A stretch of DNA of 64,000 nucleotides from JACVRW01 sp963812915 (lineage in GTDB: Bacteria; Actinomycetota; Thermoleophilia; Solirubrobacterales; Thermoleophilaceae), in contig CAWEXB010000011.1 in NCBI GenBank assembly GCA_963812915.1, forward strand, positions 62,001-126,000, given 5' to 3'. The notes under the pieces are model-generated. The model was not told where the DNA came from. It searched no databases and saw only the letters and a list, made by a program, of their open reading frames with translations. The position numbers and the translations under genes are program-made. Within the stretch, counting starts at the first letter, position 1. Every line of letters starts with the position of its first letter. Positions 9,666 to 17,245 of the stretch are shown here, one piece after another.

Positions 9666-10175
9666 AAATGGGGAGAGGGTCTGTGAGAGCAACTACAGCG
9701 AAACGGGCATACGGACGACGAGGTGGAACGACGGCGGCGACACAGAGCGACGAGACGGGCAAGTCGGACCGCATCGACGAGCTAGCGGCTGACAAGCACG
9801 TGCTCGCAGGCGAGAAGGTCTAGACGGCGCGACGGCGCGGGATCGTAGCAGCGCTAAGAGCGCTGCTCAACGTCTGGCGATGCACCATCGCTGAACGGAC
9901 CAGGCTGCTCAACGAGCTCCAAGCGCTCAACGTGACCGCCCCGGTCGCGCTGCGCGAGCGCGTCGGTGATGGCACCGGCAAACAGCTCGAGCGGCGCCTG
10001 CTCTCGATGCGCTACACGGCCCGGCGCCGACAACGAGGAACGCGCCGTGTTCGAGCGACAAGCGCGACCTCGCCGCCCGCTACACGCGCACTCGCCACGG
10101 CCGCCCACCGCTACGAGCAGCGAACTCGCCGAGATGGTCAGCTCCCTTGACACCGACCTGCGGGCACGTGCCTGA
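9666..10175 (+). pseudogene. IS110-family transposase remnant
   Basis: Fragments match the middle of IS110-type (DEDD) transposases. GKSDRIDELAADKHVLAGE corresponds to the family segment around the conserved KSDAIDA motif. After an in-frame TAG at 9821 come ALRALLNVW, ERTRLLNELQALNVTAP and ALRERVG, which correspond to the region that follows it. After about 10015 the frame shifts at least once (PGADNEERAVF, then SSELAEMVSSLDTDLRARA). The N-terminal RuvC-like start and the C-terminal serine domain are missing. It is dead, and no element ends are visible. Confidence 0.6.
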
Positions 10176-10282
10176 CGAGTAGTCTTGGAGACGAGGCCGG
10201 CGCGGCCTGTACCGCTCGTTGGGTCTTGCTTCCTCCTCCCGTCGCGCGGCTTCCGAGAAAGAGGCAGTGGGAGGTTGTGACC

Positions 10283-10594
10283 ATGGCGAGTACCGGGAAT
10301 CCAAGCGGGGGGCCGGTGCGTCGCGTGGCGATTCTCAGCCGGGTCGTTCAACTGGGTCGCCGACGGCGGGTCCCGGACGCGGCGTCCGAGGCGGCTGCTG
10401 CGGGACACGAGCGGCGCATCGAAGCCCTGGAGGAGCGGGTCGACCAGCTTGAAGCGCTCCTTGAGGGGCTGCAGGACGCGGTCTATCGCGAGTCCGTCCG
10501 CGAAGGTGGGCGGATCGGGGCGCTGGAGAAGCGGACCGAGCAGTCGGAGATTTCCCGGGCGCTGAACCGAGACGCTCGCGAGCGCGGCGTCTGA
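10283..10594 (+). CDS. Small coiled-coil protein (103 aa)
   Basis: The ATG at 10283 lies eight bases after GGGAGG. After a short Gly/Pro-rich start, residues about 40-95 have the heptad pattern of a coiled coil (HERRIEALEERVDQLEALLE and onwards). There is no signal peptide or membrane segment. The frame is intact and its third codon positions are G/C-rich. I recognise no family. It is followed by a strong bidirectional hairpin and stands alone. Confidence 0.55.
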   Translation: MASTGNPSGGPVRRVAILSRVVQLGRRRRVPDAASEAAAAGHERRIEALEERVDQLEALLEGLQDAVYRESVREGGRIGALEKRTEQSEISRALNRDARERGV

Positions 10595-10734
10595 GCTCGG
10601 CTTGGATCGGCCGCCCGCCGTTTCTCGCCCGCAGCTGACGCCTCCCGCCGCCGTGCCTGGGCTAGTTGCGAGTCGCTGGTTCGACCCAGTGACTGCCGGT
10701 TCCGCGAACGCTTGCGAATCCACTCAGGACAGAC

Positions 10735-10762
10735 GAGAAGGCCCGCAAACGCGGGCCTTCTC
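10735..10762. terminator. Bidirectional terminator-like hairpin
   Basis: A perfect 12-bp stem (GAGAAGGCCCGC with GCGGGCCTTCTC) encloses the loop AAAC. It lies between two convergent genes, the coiled-coil gene on the plus strand and the monooxygenase-fold gene on the minus strand, and could terminate both. There is no long T-run on the plus strand; the minus-strand side is somewhat T-rich. Confidence 0.7.
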
Positions 10763-10788
10763 TGGTACGGCGAACGGCCTCGTGGCTG

Positions 10789-11103
10789 TTACGCCTGGAC
10801 TAGCTCGCTCGTCTTGTGCGCGACGACCTCGCCGCTCGTGACCTTGGGCGGGTTCGGGAGCGCGGTCTCGAGCTTCTGCTCGCGCATCCAGTTGGATGCG
10901 AGGCGGGTCGACTCGTCGGCCTGCGCCTCGGTGTCGAACAAGCCGATGGAGCTCATGACGCCGTTGCCGGCCTCGATGAGGTAGTAGCCACTGAAGCCCG
11001 GCAGCTCGCTCAGGCTCGGCACGAGGGTCTCGTCGGCCCTCTTGACGAGCTCGTTGGTGCGGGCCTGGTCGATCGCCTCGTAGCGTCGAATGGTGGCAAA
11101 CAT
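10789..11103 (-). CDS. Dimeric alpha/beta-barrel (ABM-like) protein
   Basis: The start is the ATG at 11103, giving 104 residues beginning MFATIRRYEAID. The pattern of an early beta strand, a helix with TNELVKRADETLVPSLSELP, then the strand GFSGYYLIEAGNG and a strand SSIGLFDTEAQADEST fits the small ferredoxin-like fold of antibiotic-biosynthesis-monooxygenase (ABM) or stress-responsive A/B-barrel proteins. Such proteins often degrade or sense quinones or haem-like compounds, but no specific substrate can be read here. It is preceded by a 206-bp divergent intergenic region and followed by a hairpin. Confidence 0.6.
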   Translation of the reverse strand: MFATIRRYEAIDQARTNELVKRADETLVPSLSELPGFSGYYLIEAGNGVMSSIGLFDTEAQADESTRLASNWMREQKLETALPNPPKVTSGEVVAHKTSELVQA

Positions 11104-11260
11104 GAATGGGTCCAACTCTCTTCTCTGGGGTGGAGAACTCGGTTGAGTCCTCCTGATGCGCTCGAGGCCCGAGGTGACAGTCGAAGGGAACTTCGGCAGC
11201 TCGACGACGTCGGTGGTGGGTCTCGGCGTAGGTCGTACCCTAGCACCTTCTGGACAACGG

Positions 11261-11289
11261 TTGCTTACTCGGGTACGTTTTTCTACGTT
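11261..11289 (+). promoter_or_regulatory. Predicted sigma-70-type promoter
   Basis: TTGCTT at 11261-11266 and TACGTT at 11284-11289 are separated by exactly 17 bp. They lie about 20 bases before a gene with a GGAG ribosome site and an ATG at 11310. The surroundings are noticeably richer in A/T than the rest of the window. Confidence 0.5.
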
Positions 11290-11309
11290 AGTGGTGTAGG
11301 AGATCTGCG

Positions 11310-11958
11310 ATGTGCCCATTCTCGGTGACCGTGCAGCACGTTCCGGATCGCGAGCTCGGCCCGCTTCTGACCCGGCTCGCGGAGGCGGGCTTCGACAATC
11401 CGATCATCGATCATGTTGCCGATGGTGCCCCTCCCGACAGAGGCCGCCCGCGCTCGCGCGGGCCCTCTGGACCTCCCGGACGATTGGCGCCTCTTACGGG
11501 AGCGGGAGGGCGAGTCATATCGGTGGCCGACCGGGCGCGATCGCTACAAGCCCTACCGCGTGTTCATGGGCACAACGCGCGCCGAAGGCGCAGTCCAGGT
11601 CGGACTCGGCGAGACCATCCGCAAGAACAGGTGGGGCCGCGACCGAAAGTACGTCGTCGCCTTCCTGAGCGCTGGATCCCCGCAGCAGCCGCTAGTGGAG
11701 TTTGTCGCGGCCGACGACTACGAGCAGACCCGCGAGCTCGTCGCAGTCATCCGCGGCAGCGACGGAGGGCGGCGCATGTACGGCGTCGGTGACACCCTTC
11801 CGGCCGTCTACACCGAACGCTTTCGAACCCAGATCTACAACGACCGAGTCGTCCACCCCGGCGCCTGGAACAAGATCGTCGTGGTCGCCCGCGAGGACGA
11901 CCACGAGGCGATCCTCAACCACGCGCTGATCCAAAGCCGACGGCGCGACCGCACGTAG
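11310..11958 (+). pseudogene. Hypothetical protein, probably one gene with a frameshift
   Basis: The ATG at 11310 has a good ribosome site (TAGGAG) and a promoter ahead of it. The first about 40 residues (MCPFSVTVQHVPDRELGPLL) read naturally up to near 11435. There a second frame takes over (PTEAARARAGPLDLPDDWRLL) and runs to the stop at 11958, including KPYRVFMGTTRAEG and NKIVVVAREDDHEAILNHAL. Corrected length is about 215 residues. An alternative is an intact 178-residue protein starting at the ATG at 11422, which has no clear ribosome site. I recognise no family. Confidence 0.45.
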
Positions 11959-12157
11959 GCACTCCGCAGCCTGCATCCCACGCAGGGCATCCCGGGCAGC
12001 CTGCGCGCCCGCCCTTGCCGGCACGGGTCGACGCGAACCTCGCCGAGCTCGAGCGCGTCCTGGCGCAGTGGAGCAGGCCAGCGGGCGCTTCTGACCAGCG
12101 GGCGCTTTCGGCCTCGCAGGCCGTCCTCCGGCGTACTCGGTCAGTCGTTCCGCGTGG

Positions 12158-13048
12158 TCATGTGGCGGGCTGTTGTCGGCCGGTCGCGCTGGCCGCGTCG
12201 GGGGCGGCGCGCATCGGCGCGGGCATGAGCGCCGCACCGGCGATGACGAGGCAGAACGCGACGAAGCGGGCGCCGATCTCGAGTGCGCCGGAGCCGATCG
12301 GGTCGTGGAAGACGAGGATGCCGCCGATGATCGCGGCGAGGTTGGCGGCCACGGAGGTGAGCGCGATGACCTCGACGCCGTCGCCGATCTGGAGGCTGCG
12401 GGCGGAGGCGTAGAAGGCGATCACGCCGGCGATCAGCGCGGTCAGCGTCCACGGGCTCAGCAGCCCGAGCAGCGGCCCCGGTGGCGCCTGGGTGAGGTAC
12501 TTGAGCGCGACGTCGGAGACGCCCCACAGCGCGCCGGCGGCGGCGCCGAGGAGCAGCCCCTCGGCGCGCGGAAGGACGCGGCGGCGGGTCGAGACCCTCA
12601 CGAGCACGGCGACGATCGCAAAGATCGCGCCCTCGACGGCGATCAGCGCCGCCAGCGAGGCGCGCTGCGAGTCCTCGGCGCCGCCGCCGGTCAGTCCGAT
12701 GACCACCAGCCCGGCCGCGGTGATCGCCACGCCGACCCACTGTCGCCGTCCGAGGCGAAAGCCGAAGAATCGCTCGGCGAACACGGCGAGGAAGACGAGC
12801 CCGCCGGAGAGGACCGCCTGCACGATCGACAGCGGCGCGAGCGAGAGCGCGCCGACGTGCAGACCCCAGGCCACGATCGCCACGATCCAGCCGACCAGGA
12901 ACCATCTGGAGCGAAACAGACCGACGGCGCTGCGCAGCGGATGGCGGACCTGGATCGGCGGGGCGAGCACCGCGCCGCGGTGCTTGAACAGAAAGGCGAG
13001 GTTGGTGGCCACCGCCGAAGCGAGCGCGAGGATCAGTCCGAAGATCAC
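12158..13048 (-). CDS. DMT-superfamily (EamA/NIPA-like) transporter
   Basis: The 296-residue protein has about nine or ten hydrophobic segments arranged as two similar halves, as in drug/metabolite transporters. The first begins MIFGLILALASAVATNLAFL and includes a cytoplasmic basic stretch, VRHPLRSAV. A second-half loop carries GALWGVSDVALKYL. The early helix resembles NIPA-type magnesium transporters and EamA permeases, so the substrate is uncertain. It is transcribed away from a 296-bp stretch (13049-13344) that shows no gene. The C-terminus is Ala-rich and polar. Its length matches the family. Confidence 0.75.
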   Translation of the reverse strand: MIFGLILALASAVATNLAFLFKHRGAVLAPPIQVRHPLRSAVGLFRSRWFLVGWIVAIVAWGLHVGALSLAPLSIVQAVLSGGLVFLAVFAERFFGFRLGRRQWVGVAITAAGLVVIGLTGGGAEDSQRASLAALIAVEGAIFAIVAVLVRVSTRRRVLPRAEGLLLGAAAGALWGVSDVALKYLTQAPPGPLLGLLSPWTLTALIAGVIAFYASARSLQIGDGVEVIALTSVAANLAAIIGGILVFHDPIGSGALEIGARFVAFCLVIAGAALMPAPMRAAPDAASATGRQQPAT

Positions 13049-13344
13049 GACAAGCGGCCGGCCTACGCGCCGTGCGGGTTGCCGGCGAGGCCCGCGGTTG
13101 CCAGAGCCTATGCGATCGTCCCAAGTTCAAGTGGCTGCGGTCAGCTTGAAGTAGCGCGCGCTCCTCAGGAGACAGCCGACTGCCGCTCCACAGGCGAAGC
13201 GGCCCCACCTGCTGCCGCTGGTCGTCCCACGCGGAGTACGGCCTGTCAGGTGAGCGGCGTCGCGCGGGGGCGGGCGGTCATGACCGCCCGCGATCCCTTC
13301 GCCCATCACTGCACTGGGTACGCGATGGCCGCGAGCCTAATTGC

Positions 13345-14379
13345 TCAGTCAGACATGCAGTCCGGCTCGCGATGCAACCGCGGGGCTCGGGCCCGAGCAC
13401 GCCGCAACGCGGCCCGGCGACTGACGGACCAGAGCTTGTCGGCGCCGGCCCAGCCCGCGAAGCACAGACCGCCGACCGTGCCGGTCACGGTCAAGAGCAC
13501 GCCGGCGGCCGCTGCCGCCGCCACCCCGTCGCTGCCGAGGATGAGCACCGCGGCCGCGGCGCCGACGCTGGGACCGACCGGAAGCTGAGCGAGCGTCACC
13601 ACCGCGATCAAGACGGCGATGGCGTCGAAGAACGAGGCGTCGACACCGACGGCGTGCAGCAGCAGCCAGTTGCGGAAGATCTGCGCGAACACGGCCACCA
13701 GCACGAAGCCGATCAGGAGGCTTCCGTTGGGCAGGCTGCGGACGATGGCGAGTCCCCGCCACAGCTCGCGGCCCTTCGAAAGGGCGAGCTGCCGCAGGCC
13801 GGCGCTGGCCGCGCCGATCACCGCAAGGCAGATGAGCGGCAGCCACCACGGCAGGCCTAGCGGCCCCACCAGGGTGAACGACGTCAGCGCGGCCAGCGCC
13901 GCCTCGACGGCGAGGATCGGAAACTCCGCGGCGACCAGCGTCGGCACCCGCGGACTTACGTCCGGGGACGAGCGACGCAGCGCGGCGATCCGAGCGGCGA
14001 CCGCCGCCTGCGCGTTGAGCAGGCCGCCCAGGACGCCCATGCTCGAGGCGCGATAGAGAACGCGGCGGTCGACCGTCCCGCCGGCTTCCTGGATGGTCAG
14101 ATGCCACGCCTCGCTGCGCGCGAGCAGCGCGACGATCTGCAGCAGCACCGTCACGGCGAGCACCCACGCCGTGGCGCCGGAGAGCGCCGCCGCGAACTCG
14201 TCGCGGCGCCCGGCGAGGACGAACGCGAGAATCGCCGCCGTGGCCAACGAGCCGAAGACCGTGATCAGCGTTCGTCGGCGGCGCCCGAAGCCGCGGAGAC
14301 CCGCAGTCAGTTCGGCCAGCCGACTCGCGCCGCGCGGTCCCGAGGCCGGGCCGATCGGTTGGCTAGCCGCGAGCGGCAT
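13345..14379 (-). CDS. Lysylphosphatidylglycerol synthase-type (UPF0104) membrane protein
   Basis: The ATG at 14379 is preceded by AGAGG; a GTG at 14427 is an alternative start. The 344-residue protein has a basic N-terminus and about seven or eight membrane helices. It has the segment pattern of the LPG_synthase_TM/UPF0104 family, seen in flippase-like proteins and in the membrane half of MprF. Residues such as RSEAWHLTIQEAGG after the second helix, LVAAEFPILAVEA and LAQLPVGPSVG fit that family. The soluble aminoacyl-transferase domain of MprF is absent, so a lipid or polyprenol-linked substrate transfer role is more likely than lysylation. No partner gene is adjacent. Confidence 0.65.
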   Translation of the reverse strand: MPLAASQPIGPASGPRGASRLAELTAGLRGFGRRRRTLITVFGSLATAAILAFVLAGRRDEFAAALSGATAWVLAVTVLLQIVALLARSEAWHLTIQEAGGTVDRRVLYRASSMGVLGGLLNAQAAVAARIAALRRSSPDVSPRVPTLVAAEFPILAVEAALAALTSFTLVGPLGLPWWLPLICLAVIGAASAGLRQLALSKGRELWRGLAIVRSLPNGSLLIGFVLVAVFAQIFRNWLLLHAVGVDASFFDAIAVLIAVVTLAQLPVGPSVGAAAAVLILGSDGVAAAAAAGVLLTVTGTVGGLCFAGWAGADKLWSVSRRAALRRARARAPRLHREPDCMSD

Positions 14380-14495
14380 CGCCGCCTCTGATCGGCGCGT
14401 CACCGCCCAATAGCGCAGCGATCGCACGTCGTGCTTCTCCGTGCGAGCGGGAGCTCAGCGAGGGGGATGCCGCCAATCCTGGTGTTGGCATCGGG

Positions 14496-14807
14496 CTAGC
14501 CATTGGTCTCGCCCACTGGCTGTCCGGCGAGGATGGCCAGCAGGTCGCCGAGGTTCTGCTCGCGAGCGAGCGGGTCGGGGAGGGGCAGGTGGGACTGGAT
14601 CGTGTAGTGGTTGCGGCGGCCGTTGCGCTTGCGCGAGATGTAGCCGGCGGCGGCGAGCGCGACGACGATCCGGTGCGCGGCGCGTTCGGTGATCCCGACC
14701 GCCTCGCCGATCTCGCGCAGGCGGATGCCGGGGTCGTGCGCGATGCAGAGCAGCACCTGGGCGTGGTTGGTGAGAAACGACCATCCAGGGGTTCCGTCTC
14801 GACGCAT
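14496..14807 (-). CDS. Winged-helix (MarR-like) transcriptional regulator
   Basis: The 103-residue protein starts at the ATG at 14807, chosen because a promoter places the transcription start exactly there. It contains a single winged helix: an N-terminal helix FLTNHAQVLLCIAHD, the helix-turn-helix LREIGEAVGITERAAHRIVV, then a wing with basic residues (ISRKRNGRRNHYTI). It is a predicted DNA-binding protein without a sensor domain. It is divergently arranged with a zinc-ribbon protein gene 74 bp away, so it may autoregulate and control that gene. The intervening DNA is unusually A/T-rich. Confidence 0.7.
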   Translation of the reverse strand: MRRDGTPGWSFLTNHAQVLLCIAHDPGIRLREIGEAVGITERAAHRIVVALAAAGYISRKRNGRRNHYTIQSHLPLPDPLAREQNLGDLLAILAGQPVGETNG

Positions 14808-14814
14808 ATACACC

Positions 14815-14843
14815 AGAATATCGTTTCTAGACTGAATTGTCAT
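14815..14843 (-). promoter_or_regulatory. Predicted leaderless promoter of the winged-helix gene
   Basis: On the minus strand ATGACA (14843-14838), a 17-bp spacer and TATTCT (14820-14815) precede the ATG at 14807 by seven bases. Transcription would therefore start at the start codon itself. An upstream ATG at 14843 coincides with the -35 box and has no ribosome site. Confidence 0.5.
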
Positions 14844-14881
14844 ATATACTTGCTTGTGGATACCGAGCGAAAGCGGGCGTG

Positions 14882-15628
14882 ATGCCCCACTTCAAATGCC
14901 TCGCCTGCGAGACCCGCCTGTACAGCGCGGGGGGCCCGGACGACCTGGTCGGCGATCTGTGCCCCGGCTGCGGCTCTTTGCTCGAGCCGGTCGGCGAGCC
15001 CGCCGAAGTCGCCGGCTTCCGCTCGATCAGGTCCCGCGCTGGCGCGGCCGATGGCAGCGCGGCGGGCACGCACCAGCGGATCGCCGATCGCTTCGGCGAC
15101 TTCGTCGCCCGCCGCGAGGCGTTTCTCGCCCAGGCACAACTGGACGCCCGGCGCTGGGTCGATGACGACGGCCGCTTCCGCGCCGAGGCGATGCCTCTGG
15201 CCCGACCAGAGAGCAGCGGCTCCCGATCGCCCGCTTCGACCAGCTCGATGGCAAGCAGGTCATCCCCCAGCTCTCGCAGCTCTCGCAGCTCGAGCTGGGC
15301 GCCGTCGAGGCCCACGAGCACTCGCACCGAGACCGGCCCGTCGTGCTCAACCGGCTGCGCTGGCTGAGGGGGAGCGAACCGCTGCCGGGATACGACGCCC
15401 TCGACTCCGACGAGATCGCCCGTGCCCTAGCCGACGCCGACGCAGCAACGATCAAGGCCGTGCGCTCATACGAACGCCACCACCGAGATCGCCGCGAAGT
15501 GCGAGCTGAAGCCGCCCGCGTCCTGCCGACCGCACGGGCAAGTGCCGGAGAGGACCGCGCCCGCGAAGATCAAGGCCGCGCTCGTCCAAGCCGGTCTTCG
15601 GTCCGGACCCGGCCGCGACACCAGCTGA
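14882..15628 (+). pseudogene. Zinc-ribbon protein with two frameshifts
   Basis: The ATG at 14882 opens a protein with two cysteine pairs, FKCLACE and LCPGCGSLL, typical of a rubredoxin- or zinc-ribbon-type metal knuckle. A helical, charged region follows (HQRIADRFGDFVARREAFLA). Near 15190-15215 the frame changes and continues as RFDQLDGKQVIPQL. Near 15480 it changes again to TTEIAAKCELKPPAS and ends at the TGA at 15628. The restored length is about 247 residues. The function is unknown. It faces the winged-helix regulator gene, and both breaks look like single-base indels. Confidence 0.5.
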
Positions 15629-15647
15629 CCCCGACGGCCCGCCAGCG

Positions 15648-15899
15648 ATGAAGACCGAGAGTCATCGCAGCCCCTTCGACCGCGTGGACCCGGCGCGTGA
15701 GGAGCGGAACGAGCGAGAGCGGCTGCGCGACGAGGCGCGCTACCGTCGCGAGCGGCTCGACCTCTACCGGGCACGGCTCTACGGCGGGCGCGCCGCCAGC
15801 CAGGGCAAACTCAGAGAGCTGCAGCGGGCCTCCGACGGCGCCTCCGCCCGTTTTCGCCGGGCCGAGGCCCCAGCCCCGCCCACTCATCCACCCACCTGA
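15648..15899 (+). CDS. Small charged hypothetical protein (83 aa)
   Basis: An intact frame starts at the ATG at 15648, 19 bases after the zinc-ribbon gene, so the two probably share a transcript. The product is very rich in Arg and Glu (EERNERERLRDEARYRRERL), predicted to be a single long helix, with a Pro-rich end. No family is recognised, and low-complexity composition in this GC range reduces confidence. Confidence 0.4.
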   Translation: MKTESHRSPFDRVDPAREERNERERLRDEARYRRERLDLYRARLYGGRAASQGKLRELQRASDGASARFRRAEAPAPPTHPPT

Positions 15900-15932
15900 G
15901 CGTCACCACGCCCGCGCCGCCATCCCCGGTAT

Positions 15933-16035
15933 CTATGCGCTCTCGCGGAGCGCCCGGGCGACGGCGTCCGCGGCCGTGCGCACGCCGAGCTTGGCCGGCC
16001 CGCGCCACCTGTTCGCCCAACTCTTCCGACTTCAT
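15933..16035 (-). pseudogene. Possible LuxR-type helix-turn-helix tail remnant
   Basis: An ATG at 16035 starts MKSEELGEQVARAG; after one frame change the reading becomes AKLGVRTAADAVARALRES and stops at 15933. The second part resembles the recognition-helix end of LuxR/GerE domains (AKLGVRSRTEAV-like). The segment is only about 34 codons, so this is a fragment at best. Confidence 0.3.
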
Positions 16036-16132
16036 GACGCACCTCCCGCGAACCAGCGCTAGCCGGACTCCCACCCGTGCTCTCCGGTGTCCGGGGGGCA
16101 TGTCGAAAAACCGGCTCGGCGCCTATGGAAAC

Positions 16133-16202
16133 GCCGAGCCGGTGGTGTCCGGCTCCATGCCTCGCCCACGGAGCCGGTTGTGTCCGGCTCCATGCCTCGC
16201 CT
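16133..16202. repeat. Two 35-bp repeats, each able to form a hairpin
   Basis: The block GTGTCCGGCTCCATGCCTCGCC (here in two parts, GTGTCCGGCTCC and ATGCCTCGCC) starts at 16145 and again at 16180. Each unit contains GAGCCGG followed six bases later by CCGGCTC, a 7-8 bp stem. A third CCGGCTCGGC lies just upstream. Nothing coding is convincing between 16036 and 16405. Confidence 0.5.
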
Positions 16203-16405
16203 CGCCATGTCGCCGGGTGGCGACGGGCAATTCCTAGGCACCTGCGTTGGTGGCTCCCCGCCGGACGGAGGATGACGACCAGCACGCAGGCGACAAGGTT
16301 CACGCTACGCCTGTGGTGCCCTTCGTGCAAACTAAGCCTTGAAGCTCGTGCAAATCAAGTGTCGAAGCTCGACGGTACGTGCCACCGTGTCCCGCGGTGG
16401 GGGCG

Positions 16406-16594
16406 CTAAGAATCCGGCCGTAGCTGACCTTCTCGCTCGAGTAGGTCCTTCGGCACTACGACGAAGCCGGATTGCTCGAGGTTGGTGATCACGACTTGAG
16501 CGTGCTCGAAGATGTTCGCCTCGCGCAGGTTTGGGGTGGCGACTATGTCGTGCAGCGTGGCTGCGATCACCGTGAGTCTCGGGTCGACTGTCAC
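16406..16594 (-). CDS. Small hypothetical protein (62 aa)
   Basis: A GTG at 16594 follows GAGGAGGAG with good spacing. The protein (VTVDPRLTVIAATLHDIVA at its start, SGFVVVPKDLLEREGQL near its end) has a clear mix of hydrophobic and polar positions that suggests a real folded protein. No family is recognised. It is the last gene of a minus-strand series downstream of a truncated gene. Confidence 0.5.
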   Translation of the reverse strand: MTVDPRLTVIAATLHDIVATPNLREANIFEHAQVVITNLEQSGFVVVPKDLLEREGQLRPDS

Positions 16595-16640
16595 GTTCTC
16601 CTCCTCGGGGAGCGTTCGGGGACACGTTCGGGCTATCGCC

Positions 16641-17238
16641 CTACTTCACGAAGCTCGAGGGGACGTGCCAGACGAACCCGTCGCCGTCGCGTCGACGTTC
16701 GACGAAGTCGTTGGCCAGCTTCCCAACGGTGCCGTCGATGGACATCACCACCGCGGCCTTGATCTGGATCTCGTCGACACCCAGCCGGATCAGGCCGAGG
16801 GTCGCCAGGTCCAGGTCGTCGAGCAGAGCGGCACGGTCGACCGCTGCCGAGAGACAGAGTGGCAGCGGAACTGCTGGTCGACTGGCCCCCAATTGCCGCA
16901 GATTGCGCAGTTTGATTGGGGATACTGCGAGAACGCCATGAGGAGCCTCATCCTTCCTTGTGGCGAGGGGCGGTCCGTTGGGTGCGGGCCCGTCCCGCTT
17001 ACGTTGTCGTGGCCACCATACGACGATGCTGGTGCCGGCGCCGGCCTTGTCGGCCAGCCGCCGCAGAAGGTGCCTGACAAACGACGGCTTGAGCGTGCAG
17101 AAGAGCTTGCGACGGCCGTTGTGTCCAAGTGGCGCGGCGCGCTCGCCAGGCGCTCGCTGCCGCTCTCGCGCGCAAGCGAGCGCGTCGGTGGGCAGCGGTC
17201 GCGTCTCCGAACTGCTGTAAATAGCCGCGGCCCGTCAA
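16641..17238 (-). pseudogene. Truncated gene without a start codon, abutting an insertion sequence
   Basis: One minus-strand frame is open from a TGA at about 17241 to the stop at 16641 without any ATG or GTG and with only a late TTG. It reads as protein (KLFCTLKPSFVRHLLRRL, GTSIVVWWPRQRKRDG, LLDDLDLATLGLIRLG, VMSIDGTVGKLANDFVERR). The missing 5' end lies where the second IS256-type element begins (about 17246), so the insertion or an associated deletion probably removed it. The family is unknown. Confidence 0.4.
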
Positions 17239-17245
17239 GGGCGAC

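Noticed and set aside
10665..10705. A T-arm-like sequence (GCTGGTTCGACCCAGTG)
   Set aside because: The stem needs a wobble pair, and no matching 5' acceptor, D-arm or anticodon arm lies upstream. It may be chance or a very short tRNA remnant.
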